Part shown: positions 1 to 8,441 of the stretch, in pieces
How the letters are laid out: the number at the start of each line of letters is the position of its first letter
How positions within the stretch are numbered: position 1 is the first letter of the stretch
Assembly: GCA_964413425.1 (NCBI GenBank)
Contig: CAYPST010000075.1
Location: forward strand, 1 to 20,580
DNA length: 20,580 nt
Direction of reading: 5' to 3'
DNA from: DATFLS01 sp964413425
GTDB lineage: Bacteria > Fidelibacterota > JAANXI01
Notes under the pieces: model-generated
What the model was told of the DNA's origin: nothing
Seen by the model: the letters and a program-made list of their open reading frames with translations, nothing else
Databases searched by the model: none
Made by a program: the position numbers and the translations under genes

Positions 1-186
1 ATCGACAAAGAAAATGTTCGAAGAATGCCTTCGGCATAAGTTTTCACCTCCCCGAGAACGGCGTCGGGACGTTCCGCACCTATTCGGTGAAAACACACAT
101 TTTCTAAGTCGGGGTTTTCCCTAAGTATCCCAAAGGGATCCCTTAGGGAAAGCGATACTTCGCGAAGCTCGTATCGCTCAACTTAG
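1..186 (+). repeat. Left copy of the window-terminal inverted repeat, a chain of hairpins
   Basis: The first 186 bases match the reverse complement of the last 164 bases (20417-20580), with seven substitutions and one indel. The outermost 38 bases are identical. The repeat is almost all potential stem-loops: 25-29/33-37, a 9-bp stem 40-48/86-94, short stems 51-55/64-68 and 56-60/70-74 (which cross, so they are alternatives or a pseudoknot), a strong stem 116-125/142-151 continued by 127-131/135-139, and 152-158/171-177. The left copy holds a 24-base segment (128-151), replaced by 2 bases in the right copy; this segment is the distal side of the strong hairpin. The inner edge lies 37 bases before the ATG of the first gene. 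No transposase is present. It may be a dispersed palindromic repeat at which assembly stopped, or a leader element. Its existence is certain; its nature is inferred. Confidence 0.9.
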
Positions 187-223
187 ATCGTAATAATAAG
201 TGCACACAAATAAAGGAGATATA

Positions 224-1603
224 ATGAAATCACTACTTATATTTCTGTTTTCTTTTCTCGCAGTGACAGAGATCCATGCTGCTGAGCTTCTCAGCGGACC
301 GGTGGTGGGACATACCACAGCTACATCTTCCCGCATCTGGGTGGAGACGGGGCAAGCCGCTCAGGTAAAGATTCATTACTGGCTTGAGCCCCGGATGCAG
401 TATGGCTCTTCCATGGGAGAACCCATCGTCCGGGGAACAGTTACCGGGCAGACCTTTTCGCAGGCTCCTTATACCGGCGTCCTGGAACTTACGGACTTGA
501 AGCCCGGCTGGCTGGTCTATTACGAACTGGAAATAGACGGACAGCCGATCCGGCCGAATACGCCGCAGGTGTTCTCGCTGTTGCCACCCCAGGACGAAAC
601 GGATCCCCCGGAATTCACAGTCGGGTTCACCTCCTGTATGTACCCGGCACGGGTTCCGTATCAACCTCTCTGGGGACAGGTAAGTATCTACCGGCCCGAC
701 GCCTTCCTGTTCATCGGAGACAACAATTATATGCCAAACGAACCCGGTGCCTATGCCACCTCCCGGGAGAACGTCAGATATGTGATGTCTCGATATCATC
801 GGTATCTCCGGGATCTGCCGGGATTGCGCACTGTGCTGGCGACCACTCCCAGTTACGGTATCTGGGATGATCATGACTACGGTCCCAATAATTCGGACCG
901 GACCTTTCAATGGCGTGAGCTCAGTCTGGACATGTTTACCCGCTACTGGCCCAATCCCGCCGCCGGCACCTCAGAAACACCCGGTGCGTTCTATTCCTTT
1001 CGGATTGGCGATGCGGAATTCTTTGTGCTGGACGACCGGTATCATCGGGATCCGAACTACAGCGCTGATCGCAGAACCATGCTGGGGCCCGGTCAGCTCG
1101 CATGGTTGAAGCAGGGAATGCAAACCAGTACGGCTGCCTTCAAAATCCTGGTCAACGGCGGCGTCTTGACAGTGGATCGGCGCGACGGAGGGGAATACTG
1201 GGCACGCTACAGAGAGGAATGGCAGCAGTTCCTGCACTGGCTTTTCGAGGAAAATGTCAACGGTGTGCTTTTTATCTCGGGTGACTGGCACGTGGGTTCT
1301 TTAAACCGCACTGAATTCTCCGATGAGGGATACCCGCTTTATGAGCTGGTCAGCTCGAATGCCGGCGTCAATTCGGTACGCCCGGATCCGGAACACTCCA
1401 GGTATCACAGCCAGCAGTCCGGTCACAACCGCCGGTTCAACGGCCCGATCATCAATGATATCAGAGATTATAATTTTGGGCTGTTGACCTTTGAAGGCCC
1501 CAAAGAGCACAGACAGGTGCGGCTGGAAATCATCGATCATCATGGAGAAATACGCGTTTCCCACCCACTCAGCATTCAGGATCTTACGATACAGGGTGAA
1601 TAA
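224..1603 (+). CDS. Exported PhoD-like phosphatase / metallophosphoesterase
   Basis: This 459-residue protein is probably a secreted or periplasmic phosphodiesterase/alkaline phosphatase of the PhoD-like family, which cleaves phosphate esters using a dinuclear metal centre. Residues 1-19 form a signal peptide (hydrophobic core, then IHA-AE). A fibronectin-like N-terminal domain follows (about 22-125, with TTATSSRIWVETG). The metallophosphatase domain shows GDNNY (165-169, in place of the usual GDQIY), YGIWDDHDYG (211-220), FYSFRIGDAEFFVLDD (256-271), the histidine motif GDWHV (353-357) and ELVSSNAG (374-381). The start is ATG 224 because AAGGAG lies five bases upstream; an in-frame GTG at 200 lacks such a site. 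It is the only plus-strand gene, begins just inside the terminal repeat, and converges on the next gene with nine bases between the stops. The family call is firm; the substrate is unknown. Confidence 0.9.
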   Translation: MKSLLIFLFSFLAVTEIHAAELLSGPVVGHTTATSSRIWVETGQAAQVKIHYWLEPRMQYGSSMGEPIVRGTVTGQTFSQAPYTGVLELTDLKPGWLVYYELEIDGQPIRPNTPQVFSLLPPQDETDPPEFTVGFTSCMYPARVPYQPLWGQVSIYRPDAFLFIGDNNYMPNEPGAYATSRENVRYVMSRYHRYLRDLPGLRTVLATTPSYGIWDDHDYGPNNSDRTFQWRELSLDMFTRYWPNPAAGTSETPGAFYSFRIGDAEFFVLDDRYHRDPNYSADRRTMLGPGQLAWLKQGMQTSTAAFKILVNGGVLTVDRRDGGEYWARYREEWQQFLHWLFEENVNGVLFISGDWHVGSLNRTEFSDEGYPLYELVSSNAGVNSVRPDPEHSRYHSQQSGHNRRFNGPIINDIRDYNFGLLTFEGPKEHRQVRLEIIDHHGEIRVSHPLSIQDLTIQGE

Positions 1604-1612
1604 TCTGCGGTT

Positions 1613-2338
1613 TCACTTTTCGTTTGCCGGAGCAGTGCGAATGCCTTTTTTTTGCAATATGGTATCCAGCATTGCAGCCATGATCCGATTGCCTGGCCGA
1701 AACGTGCTCTCTGCCGAGAGTATGGCTTCCGGGGGCTGCATATACTTGCCGGGTGCTAACTCATTCCGGCTATTCACAATCAATTCCCGCACACTTTCGG
1801 GGGTGGATTCCAGATGGAACTGCAGCCCGAGAATGCGATCTCCATAGAGAAATCCCTGGGTCGGGCAACCAACACTGGCACCAAGCGGAACGGCACCTGC
1901 CGGCAAATCAAAGGTGTCTTCATGCCAGTGGAATACAGTCAATTCTGGAGGAAGGAACGGGAAGTATTCCTGGCTGCGGACAGTCTCGGAGAACCGGACC
2001 GGAAACCAGCCAATTTCCGCGTATTCATTCCGATATACCCGGGCCCCCAGCACGCTGGCAATAAGCTGAGCTCCCAGGCAGATACCGATGACAATTTTCC
2101 CGGCCTGCATTGCCGATTCGATGTATTGTTTTTCTCTGGTCAGCCAGGGATACTCAGTCTCATCGTTCGCTCCCATAAGCCCACCCATTACAATCAGGCT
2201 GTCCAGACTGGATAACGCCGGCAACGCCTCATCCTGATAGAATCGCGTAACGCTTATGGGATAATTTCGGGCGTTCACCCAGTGTTCAATCCAGGCTAAA
2301 CCTTCGTACGGAACATGTTGGAGATAATGTACACGCAT
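1613..2338 (-). CDS. Class I glutamine amidotransferase (GMP-synthase-like GATase1)
   Basis: The 241-residue cytoplasmic protein has the complete catalytic triad of class I glutamine amidotransferases: Cys87 in GICLGAQLIA (85-94) and the His175/Glu177 pair in LQFHLEST (172-179). The MGGLMG turn (51-56) is the usual oxyanion-strand motif. Such stand-alone domains release ammonia from glutamine, or hydrolyse gamma-glutamyl amides, for a partner or a small-molecule substrate. No synthetase domain is fused, so the acceptor is unknown. The start ATG has only a weak purine-rich region upstream (GAGAGTGAG about 10 bases away). It lies 53 bases downstream of the lyase gene on the same strand, so the two may be cotranscribed, although no functional link is evident. 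Its stop lies nine bases from that of the convergent phosphatase gene. Confidence 0.88.
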   Translation of the reverse strand: MRVHYLQHVPYEGLAWIEHWVNARNYPISVTRFYQDEALPALSSLDSLIVMGGLMGANDETEYPWLTREKQYIESAMQAGKIVIGICLGAQLIASVLGARVYRNEYAEIGWFPVRFSETVRSQEYFPFLPPELTVFHWHEDTFDLPAGAVPLGASVGCPTQGFLYGDRILGLQFHLESTPESVRELIVNSRNELAPGKYMQPPEAILSAESTFRPGNRIMAAMLDTILQKKGIRTAPANEK

Positions 2339-2391
2339 GTATCAGGGCTCACTCTCTTCCGGCATGATGCCGATTTCGTCCCAAATGGAAT

Positions 2392-4254
2392 CTACCACTC
2401 CTCAAGCGGAATTACACCGATGTTCGGATCCACCCGGCTGTCTTCCCAGACCGGCGCCAGCAGGACGGCCACTGTGACGTCCCCGGTTTGCCGGGGCAGC
2501 TGCAGCAGCAAGCGTCGTACGTCTTCATTCCGCGCTTCGGGGGGATTCTGTTCAGCAGATTGGACTGAGAATGCCGCTCCCGCGGGTTCGAGGATACGGG
2601 CGACAAGCGCTTCCCCTTCCAGCCGGAGTACCGCATTTCCGTTTTCTTCGATGGTTATCCGGGCATCGGTGGTCATGCCCCAGGTGACATCACAGGCGGA
2701 GGTGAGCCGGAATTCATCCTGCACAACCACACCCCGGCGATTATGAGTAGTGGTGATTCCCCGGATTACTTCGCTGGCAAACGCCTCATACGCGGAGGTG
2801 AGATCGATCTGAACAAATGCATCCCGGCCGGAATTTCCTGCCACAAACGATGATGTCGCATAGACATCCTGATCCTCACCGCAGATAACCGGTACATTAT
2901 GACTGACGGACCGCAGCCGATAATATGTCCACCGCTGGCCATCTTCTTCTGACTCCCAGTATCCGGGCAGATTATAATTGTCGGATCCCAGATCCCGGGC
3001 CCATCGTACCCCCATGGCATCCAGTTCAAAGTTTCCCAGATCCAGATGCCCGTGATTGACCTGATTATAACCGGCTTTTACACCCACGAACAACGCATGC
3101 GGATCATCCCAGCTGCTGCGGAAGACTGCGACCTGCACCGGGCCGTCAAAAAAGTAATCCCTGTCTTCAGGATGAGCTGCGCCCTCAGTTCCTGGCTGGT
3201 ACCAGATTACATGCGCAGCATCCGCTTCCGCCTTTTGCAGAATGGCATGCTCGGCGTTCGCGAACAATTCATTCTGATATGTGCCTGCCAGCCAGAACAT
3301 ACAGGCCATGGGATGCCGTTCGCTCCGCTCCCCACTGTCTGCAAAGTTCAGGTAGAGCCCGGTCGGGCCGGTGGTGTGTATCGGAAACAAGCCGGTATCT
3401 GCCAGACCATCGAGATCCGTGAGTCCGAAATCTTTTCCCAGGGCTGTCTGTAATGCTGCGATTCCGTACGCGGTATAGCGCGTGGCATAATGCCAGTAGG
3501 CCGGGCCTTCCATCCAGGCCCCATCCGGGCTATACGATTTCAGAGCCGTCGGCAAAGAGGCAACCGCCTCAGGCACAATAGCCTCCGCCCACTGTGGATC
3601 ACTCTCCGCAATAGCCAGGGCACCGACAGTCAGCCCGCTGTTGCAGACCTGATTCCAGTTGAATTCGGATCGGGTCCACCAATATCCCTCTCCCTGATAT
3701 GCTTCGACGCCGGGCTTCATACCAAGTTCAATCAAACCTTGTTTCACCCGCTGCCGGGTATCGCTGTCCATGAAATCGTGGAGCCAGTCATAGCCTAACC
3801 CGACGGCGTGAGACATTTCAGCCGTATCCAGAAAGTGGGACGGATTCCAGTCCTGGAAAAAACAGACCGTCACCAGATTTTCAACGGCTTTTCGGGCATA
3901 CTCCTCCTGACCGGTCCAGCGCCAGGCCAATCCCAACGCATATATTCTCCGTAAACACGCCCGGCTCACATGGAGTAATCGGGGACCGATTTTTTCGTAC
4001 TCTAACGGCGAAGCGGAAAGGTATTCATCAGCGGCATGAATCACATCTTCAACATACCGCCGGAGGAGTGCATCTGATTCAGCCTGGTTCTTCAACTGCG
4101 ACAACCGCTCCTGAGTCAGCAGTAATCTGGGGTGGCCGGACCGCAAGTCCGACAGGAAATCACCGGGAACCGTTTGGCCATCAACCGAAAATGCCATACT
4201 TAAAAGCGTGACGAATGCTACCAATATTTTCGTGTTCAGGATACGGGTAAACAT
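2392..4254 (-). CDS. Exported heparinase II/III-like polysaccharide lyase
   Basis: The 620-residue protein has the build of heparinase II/III-type lyases: a signal peptide (1-26), an alpha/alpha-toroid domain (about 40-350) and a C-terminal beta-sandwich (about 370-615). In the toroid, WWTRSEFNWNQVCNSG (192-207) is the characteristic asparagine-bearing active-site strand, and YSPDGAWMEGPAYWHYAT (241-258) is the conserved helix entry. The sandwich starts with HGHLDLGNFELDAMGVRWA (401-419) followed by DLGSDNY, the stretch that supplies the catalytic and metal-binding histidine region in the family. Such enzymes cleave uronic-acid polysaccharides (heparin-like glycans, alginate and others) by beta-elimination, in the periplasm or outside the cell. 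GAGGAG five bases before the ATG fixes the start. Which glycan is cut cannot be told from sequence alone. Confidence 0.87.
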   Translation of the reverse strand: MFTRILNTKILVAFVTLLSMAFSVDGQTVPGDFLSDLRSGHPRLLLTQERLSQLKNQAESDALLRRYVEDVIHAADEYLSASPLEYEKIGPRLLHVSRACLRRIYALGLAWRWTGQEEYARKAVENLVTVCFFQDWNPSHFLDTAEMSHAVGLGYDWLHDFMDSDTRQRVKQGLIELGMKPGVEAYQGEGYWWTRSEFNWNQVCNSGLTVGALAIAESDPQWAEAIVPEAVASLPTALKSYSPDGAWMEGPAYWHYATRYTAYGIAALQTALGKDFGLTDLDGLADTGLFPIHTTGPTGLYLNFADSGERSERHPMACMFWLAGTYQNELFANAEHAILQKAEADAAHVIWYQPGTEGAAHPEDRDYFFDGPVQVAVFRSSWDDPHALFVGVKAGYNQVNHGHLDLGNFELDAMGVRWARDLGSDNYNLPGYWESEEDGQRWTYYRLRSVSHNVPVICGEDQDVYATSSFVAGNSGRDAFVQIDLTSAYEAFASEVIRGITTTHNRRGVVVQDEFRLTSACDVTWGMTTDARITIEENGNAVLRLEGEALVARILEPAGAAFSVQSAEQNPPEARNEDVRRLLLQLPRQTGDVTVAVLLAPVWEDSRVDPNIGVIPLEEW

Positions 4255-4546
4255 AGCTACTCCTCACCTGTTGCAGAGATGATATTTATTTCAGTTACAA
4301 AACATGCATTCTGTGATTTCTTAATACGAGAAGCCATGCAAAAATTCATGTTATCGAAATGTATGATAATGCAAGGTTTAAAGAAAACACTATTTACTCA
4401 GCCGGGAGGGAGTGCAGACGCTTGAGAATCGGAAAAACAGTGGATTTGCATTGCTGATTCCAGCCGGAATCGAGAATGATGTGGCATTCAGGACTATTAT
4501 AATGCCTGCTGGTTCGCCTGGTAAGGCACCAATATCACCGGTAAAT
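4255..4546. other. Non-coding spacer with one small hairpin
   Basis: This 292-base AT-richer spacer lies between the lyase start and the methyltransferase stop. It holds a perfect 6-bp stem with a 4-base loop at 4456-4471. On the minus strand a short T-run follows about 15 bases later, so it could be a weak terminator for the methyltransferase gene. I found no convincing -35/-10 pair for the lyase gene, and nothing that looks like a conserved short gene. Confidence 0.4.
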
Positions 4547-5266
4547 TCATCGTTTCTCCGCCACACAGATGAGGCGTTCATCTCCGGGACGAAATCCCCG
4601 GCCATTAAAGTCCGAATAGGCATGCACAATTCGCATACGGGCGGATTTTAAGATTTTCTTAATGGTGGGATAATTATAGGCTGCCTGGCGATGGATTTCC
4701 ATGGTTCCGTCTGTGAACTCAAAAATGGCAGTGGCAATTTTTCTATTGGAATTATAAGAAAGGCGCTGAAAAAATCGCTTGCCATTCAAATTGTGTTGAA
4801 TCACATCATCCTGATAATGTGTATACATCTGTTCGGTATTGATATCGAAAATGAAGAGGCCCTTCGGCTTTAATGCCCGGGCGATAGTTTTCACAAAGGT
4901 TCGGATATCATTTTCTGAGAGCAGATAGTTGAGCGAATCGAAGGTACAGGTGGCAAGATCATAGGATGCACCGGAGGAAAATTTCAACATATCTTCAACT
5001 GCAAAGGAAACATTCGGAAGGCCCCGGGTTTTTGAACGGGCAATTTTCACCATGGCTGGTGATATATCAATCCCATGGACCAGATGGCCTTTCTTGCCCA
5101 TCTGGTAGGCCAGGGACCCGGTGCCACAGGCGAAATCGATCAGGCGGGCATAGGTGAGGCCGCGTTCGAACAGGGCCCGGTTTACCAGGGAAACGTACTG
5201 TTTGGTCAAATGCCCCCAGAGCGCATCATACACCTCTGCCAGACTCGTATACATCCTGCTGGTCAT
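4547..5266 (-). CDS. Class I SAM-dependent methyltransferase
   Basis: The 239-residue soluble protein has the Rossmann methyltransferase core. Motif I is LIDFACGTGSLAYQM (42-56), the acidic residue that binds the SAM ribose is in HGIDIS (64-69), the adenine-loop acidic position is in VEDML (90-94), and the post-motif segment SYDLATCTFDSLNYLL (101-116) is typical of the methyltransferase-25-like small-molecule or protein methyltransferases. A C-terminal beta-rich segment (about 140-239) probably shapes the acceptor site. The substrate is unknown. GGAGGAG lies about 15 bases, and AAAGG about 7 bases, upstream of the first ATG; an internal ATG (residue 5) is a possible alternative start. Spacers of 255 and 292 bases isolate it on both sides, so it is probably transcribed alone. 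Confidence 0.88.
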   Translation of the reverse strand: MTSRMYTSLAEVYDALWGHLTKQYVSLVNRALFERGLTYARLIDFACGTGSLAYQMGKKGHLVHGIDISPAMVKIARSKTRGLPNVSFAVEDMLKFSSGASYDLATCTFDSLNYLLSENDIRTFVKTIARALKPKGLFIFDINTEQMYTHYQDDVIQHNLNGKRFFQRLSYNSNRKIATAIFEFTDGTMEIHRQAAYNYPTIKKILKSARMRIVHAYSDFNGRGFRPGDERLICVAEKR

Positions 5267-5458
5267 AAACTGGCCTTTATCTCCTCCGACTCACTAACCT
5301 AATCCATTCCCCGGGGGTAATATTATGGTTCAATCAGTATTTCTAATATCGGAGCGGAGAAAATATCCTTCACACTGAAATTGGGCCGCACCGAAGTGAT
5401 CAACCTCAATTCACCCAATGCGGAACTGAATGAAAAAAACAACCGTGAGAGTGTGATA

Positions 5459-5499
5459 AGAAGGCATGAGAACTCCCTCCTGCTGCTCTCATGCCTTCT
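5459..5499 (-). terminator. 13-bp perfect stem-loop downstream of the sugar dehydrogenase-like gene
   Basis: Bases 5459-5471 and 5487-5499 form a perfect 13-bp inverted repeat (AGAAGGCATGAGA and its complement) with a 15-base loop. The stem begins 22 bases past the stop of the gene ending at 5522. On the minus strand a run of seven T follows about 20 bases after the stem, further than in a textbook intrinsic terminator. It may therefore be a terminator or an mRNA 3'-end stabiliser. The inverted repeat is certain; the function is inferred. Confidence 0.6.
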
Positions 5500-5521
5500 C
5501 CGGGTGCGAGGTGAGATTACC

Positions 5522-6880
5522 TTAACCTCTCGGAAGCACCCGCCAGACACGCCCCTGCCGGGAATCAGTGATATACAGGGATCCGTCCGGTCCTTCGGCA
5601 AGTCCGCACGGCCGGTACTCCGCATTGCCGGGATCTTTCAGCGTCTCTATCCCCTTGAATTCATCGGCAAATATCTCATAATCGTCAGCCGGCTCCTCGC
5701 CGTCAAACGGAACAAAGACCACATTATATCCTTCCTGCGGCAGCGGAGCCCGGTTCCAGGAACCGTGGAAGGCGATGAAGGCGCCATTTTCATATTTCTC
5801 CGGGAACATCGCACCCTGGTAAAAAATCAAATCGTTGGGCCCCCAGTGACCGGGAAAGGCCATAATGGGTTTCTGGTATTCGGAAGCACGGCCGACTTCC
5901 TGTCCGTCTCCGCCGTATTCGGGTGCCAGCACCCGCGTTTCCTGCAGCTGATCGTAGTAAGAGTAAGGCCAGCCGCAGTTATCCCCCTCCTCGATCAGGT
6001 GAAATTCCTCAGCGGGCAGCCGGGCACTCTGCCGTTCGTTAAAGTACTCCGGATAGAGCTGATGCAGCTGGTCTCGTCCATGCTGCACTATATAAAGATG
6101 ATCTGCCTGATGATTCCAGTCGAGCGCCACGCAATTGCGGAGACCGGTGGCATAGCGATATCCGTCGCCCATCTGGGTCTGGCCGGGTTCATCCGCATCG
6201 AATCGCCAGATGCCGCCGTACTGCTCCAGCAGCGGGCAGGGATCCATGCCCGGAGAACCTTCGGTCCGGTCCTGCTCCTGGCAGGCATTGGACGGCGCCC
6301 CCACATTCACATACATATTGCCATTATCATCAAAGGTGAACGGTTTCACGGCGTGTTGCGTCTGGTAAGTGAATCCCCGGGCAATCGTGACGGGGTCGCT
6401 CTGCGGAACCAGCTCTCCGGGGGTTAACTGATACCGAACGACGGACGTATCGGATCCGAAATACAGATAATTATTGCGTATATCGATTCCGGTTCCGGGA
6501 ATGTCCCCGAAATACCGGACGACGTCGGCCCGGCCGTCACCGGAAGTATCCTGCAGAGCCGCGATTCCTCCGCCATTATTCAACTCGCGCAGCGCCACAT
6601 AGATATCCCCGTTTTCTCTGACTGCCATATGGCGTCCGCGACCGAGATCGTCCGCCACCACAAAGGCCCCGAATCCACTGGGAAGCGTAATACTCCCGTT
6701 ATCCGGATCAAATTCCAGCCCGTTCACGGCTGTGTTTCCGGCTCCGCCGCACGCGGCAAGCAGGCCTGCTGCCAGAATTGATACCACCGGTGTGACCGGG
6801 CTTCCTCCCAGTAACCCTGCCGCACGATCTATAATCACCATCAGTATTCCCATAGTTTTGGAACGCTGATTCGTCATCAT
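5522..6880 (-). CDS. Sorbosone/glucose dehydrogenase-like beta-propeller lipoprotein
   Basis: The 452-residue protein matches the soluble glucose dehydrogenase/L-sorbosone dehydrogenase six-bladed propeller family, whose characterised members oxidise sugars with PQQ. A hydrophobic segment (29-43) ends in a good lipobox, LAAC with Cys44, so it is probably anchored in a membrane facing the periplasm or cell surface. The N-region before it is unusually long. Family motifs are QTQHAVKPFTFDDNGNMYV (the conserved histidine strand), YATGLRNCVALDW, EEGDNCGWPYSYYD and AFHGSWNRAP, followed by the closing blade GLAEGPDGSLYITDSRQGRVWRV. AAAGGAG sits just before two tandem ATG codons (6880 and 6877). It follows the PHP gene by 106 bases on the same strand and ends at a strong stem-loop. 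PQQ use is assumed from the family; no PQQ synthesis genes are visible. Confidence 0.85.
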   Translation of the reverse strand: MMTNQRSKTMGILMVIIDRAAGLLGGSPVTPVVSILAAGLLAACGGAGNTAVNGLEFDPDNGSITLPSGFGAFVVADDLGRGRHMAVRENGDIYVALRELNNGGGIAALQDTSGDGRADVVRYFGDIPGTGIDIRNNYLYFGSDTSVVRYQLTPGELVPQSDPVTIARGFTYQTQHAVKPFTFDDNGNMYVNVGAPSNACQEQDRTEGSPGMDPCPLLEQYGGIWRFDADEPGQTQMGDGYRYATGLRNCVALDWNHQADHLYIVQHGRDQLHQLYPEYFNERQSARLPAEEFHLIEEGDNCGWPYSYYDQLQETRVLAPEYGGDGQEVGRASEYQKPIMAFPGHWGPNDLIFYQGAMFPEKYENGAFIAFHGSWNRAPLPQEGYNVVFVPFDGEEPADDYEIFADEFKGIETLKDPGNAEYRPCGLAEGPDGSLYITDSRQGRVWRVLPRG

Positions 6881-6986
6881 TACTCTCCTTTGTGTTTATG
6901 TAATGAACTATTCAACTCCCGGTTTTCGTTCTCACATAGCGAGTTTTACCAGCTTGTTTCTATCGGTATGAGGACATTGGTGCTTT

Positions 6987-8273
6987 TCACTCGTTCAATG
7001 CTATCGGCTGCGTCCAGGCAACCTCCATCTCACCAGCCCGGTACGGGTTCTCTTTTTGCTGTGAAGAGATAACCTTGGCCCGTACATACATCTCGTCACC
7101 CTGGAACGTATAGGTCGCTTCACTGCCCTGAACCTCCTTGAGAAGGACGCCAATCGAATCCTCCGGGAGCTGTTCGAAAATTCCCTCCGGTGGTGGTGCA
7201 GTATCGGAATTGTTTATTCCAGGCGGCCACCGGGTGCCAATAAATCGGATGGTATAATTAATACCGCTTTCATTTCGTACCCGGACCTGATATTCTGTAT
7301 CGTCTACGGTGATATTCTGCAGTTCGACACCGGTGCTGGCGTAAAACTCCCCGGCTTCCATGGATTCAATGAGATGAGCGGGCGTCAATTGCCCGGATTG
7401 CACCATAATCCAGCCCCGGCCGGGATTGCTGTGGTCGGAGTCGTACTGGTGATAGTTATGCGCATCGTCAACCGCCACTCCATACATCACGCCGCTGCCC
7501 CTGAGCAGACGGGACGTGAGAATCAGATCCCACATGCGTCCCGTGCCCGGATGGTCCGCATCCCCCTCGTTACGGACGGAGGGATGCCCGTTGTAGACCT
7601 CGAAGAACTTTTCCCCCTCCAGAGCAGCCAGATCCGCCGCTGTGAGGGCCCAGCCGAAATTGGGGTGGTTCACATGAGGAATCATGGGACGGCCGGTGGC
7701 CTCCCGTTGTTTTAGTACGGCATCGATATTATTCTGGAGGACCTCTCTCACACTGTTCCCTCCCTGGGGAGGAATCAGGTGTTCCAGGTTGGTGGCATTC
7801 AGATGGACAGGCTTCTGCTGATAATGATCGGTAATCTCCTCGCTCCGGATTATCAGGAATTCCCCCGGTTCTTCAAACAGAGACCGATACTCGGCAAGGG
7901 TTTTCAGCCGCACAAACAGGGTATCATTCCGCTCCTCCTGCTCCACCCAGTCATTCCCGAACCCATCCAGATATCTCTGATAAGCCTCTTTGCCGCCCCG
8001 GCTCTGTTCCACAGCTATCCACTTTTCCCCCCGGGCAAGAATATTATGATCAGACAGGGCTATAAAATCATACCCGTGCCCTTTGTACCACTCCATGATC
8101 ATTTCCGGGTAGTCATCCCCATCGCTCCAGAGAGAATGAGTGTGGAGATTCCCCTTCCACCATATTGCCTCCCGGGACCTCTCGCACCCGATAACACTGA
8201 TAAATACTATACTGCTTACCAGAAGGAACAACAATCGTGGGAAGAATTTTGTCTTCCAATTCATTGCATTCAC
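6987..8273 (-). CDS. PHP-domain metal-dependent phosphoesterase-like lipoprotein
   Basis: The 428-residue protein carries a PHP fold, known from phosphoesterases such as histidinol phosphatase and from polymerase III subunits. Metal ligands visible are HTH (44-46) in GNLHTHSLWSDG, ALSDHN (72-77), the glutamates in RSEEIT (143-148), MIPHVNHPNFGW (197-208) and GVAVDDAHNYH (265-275). A hydrophobic N-terminus ends in VIGC (Cys30), so this is probably a lipoprotein acting outside the cytoplasm. A C-terminal beta-rich tail (about 310-428) follows the catalytic core. The first codon is GTG at 8273, with AAGG six bases upstream; an ATG at 8264 is the alternative but is badly spaced from the same site. 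A good sigma70-type promoter lies about 95 bases upstream. It probably forms a transcription unit with the sugar dehydrogenase-like gene. The substrate is unknown. Confidence 0.85.
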   Translation of the reverse strand: MNAMNWKTKFFPRLLFLLVSSIVFISVIGCERSREAIWWKGNLHTHSLWSDGDDYPEMIMEWYKGHGYDFIALSDHNILARGEKWIAVEQSRGGKEAYQRYLDGFGNDWVEQEERNDTLFVRLKTLAEYRSLFEEPGEFLIIRSEEITDHYQQKPVHLNATNLEHLIPPQGGNSVREVLQNNIDAVLKQREATGRPMIPHVNHPNFGWALTAADLAALEGEKFFEVYNGHPSVRNEGDADHPGTGRMWDLILTSRLLRGSGVMYGVAVDDAHNYHQYDSDHSNPGRGWIMVQSGQLTPAHLIESMEAGEFYASTGVELQNITVDDTEYQVRVRNESGINYTIRFIGTRWPPGINNSDTAPPPEGIFEQLPEDSIGVLLKEVQGSEATYTFQGDEMYVRAKVISSQQKENPYRAGEMEVAWTQPIALNE

Positions 8274-8367
8274 AGTTTACCTTGCTCCTTTCAAAAGCCC
8301 TGTTCGAATTTTTCTGCTTGACTATCCCCATGACAGAGATGTCCAGGGAAATAGTAAAATGGAGACT

Positions 8368-8396
8368 AGTATACTCACCGATTTTGTCATCTTCAA
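8368..8396 (-). promoter_or_regulatory. Predicted sigma70-type promoter for the PHP gene
   Basis: On the minus strand TTGAAG (8396-8391) and TATACT (8373-8368) are separated by exactly 17 bases. The start codon at 8273 lies about 95 bases downstream. The match was found by eye and is unproven. Confidence 0.45.
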
Positions 8397-8441
8397 CAGG
8401 AAATATTCCTTTGTTAGAGATTACCGTTGTTAATTTGCATC

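Noticed and set aside
1..186. Integron attC-like sites, suggested by the hairpin repeats
   Set aside because: The repeats do not occur between genes, no core-site pairs are visible and there is no integrase.
4456..4471. Intrinsic terminator of the methyltransferase gene
   Set aside because: The stem is only 6 bp and the T-run is about 15 bases away; too weak for a separate call, so it is noted within the spacer entry.
5381..6427. Long plus-strand ORF (348 codons) opposite the sugar dehydrogenase-like gene
   Set aside because: It is antisense to a gene with clear family motifs and has no ribosome site or recognisable domain; long antisense frames are common in codon-biased genes.
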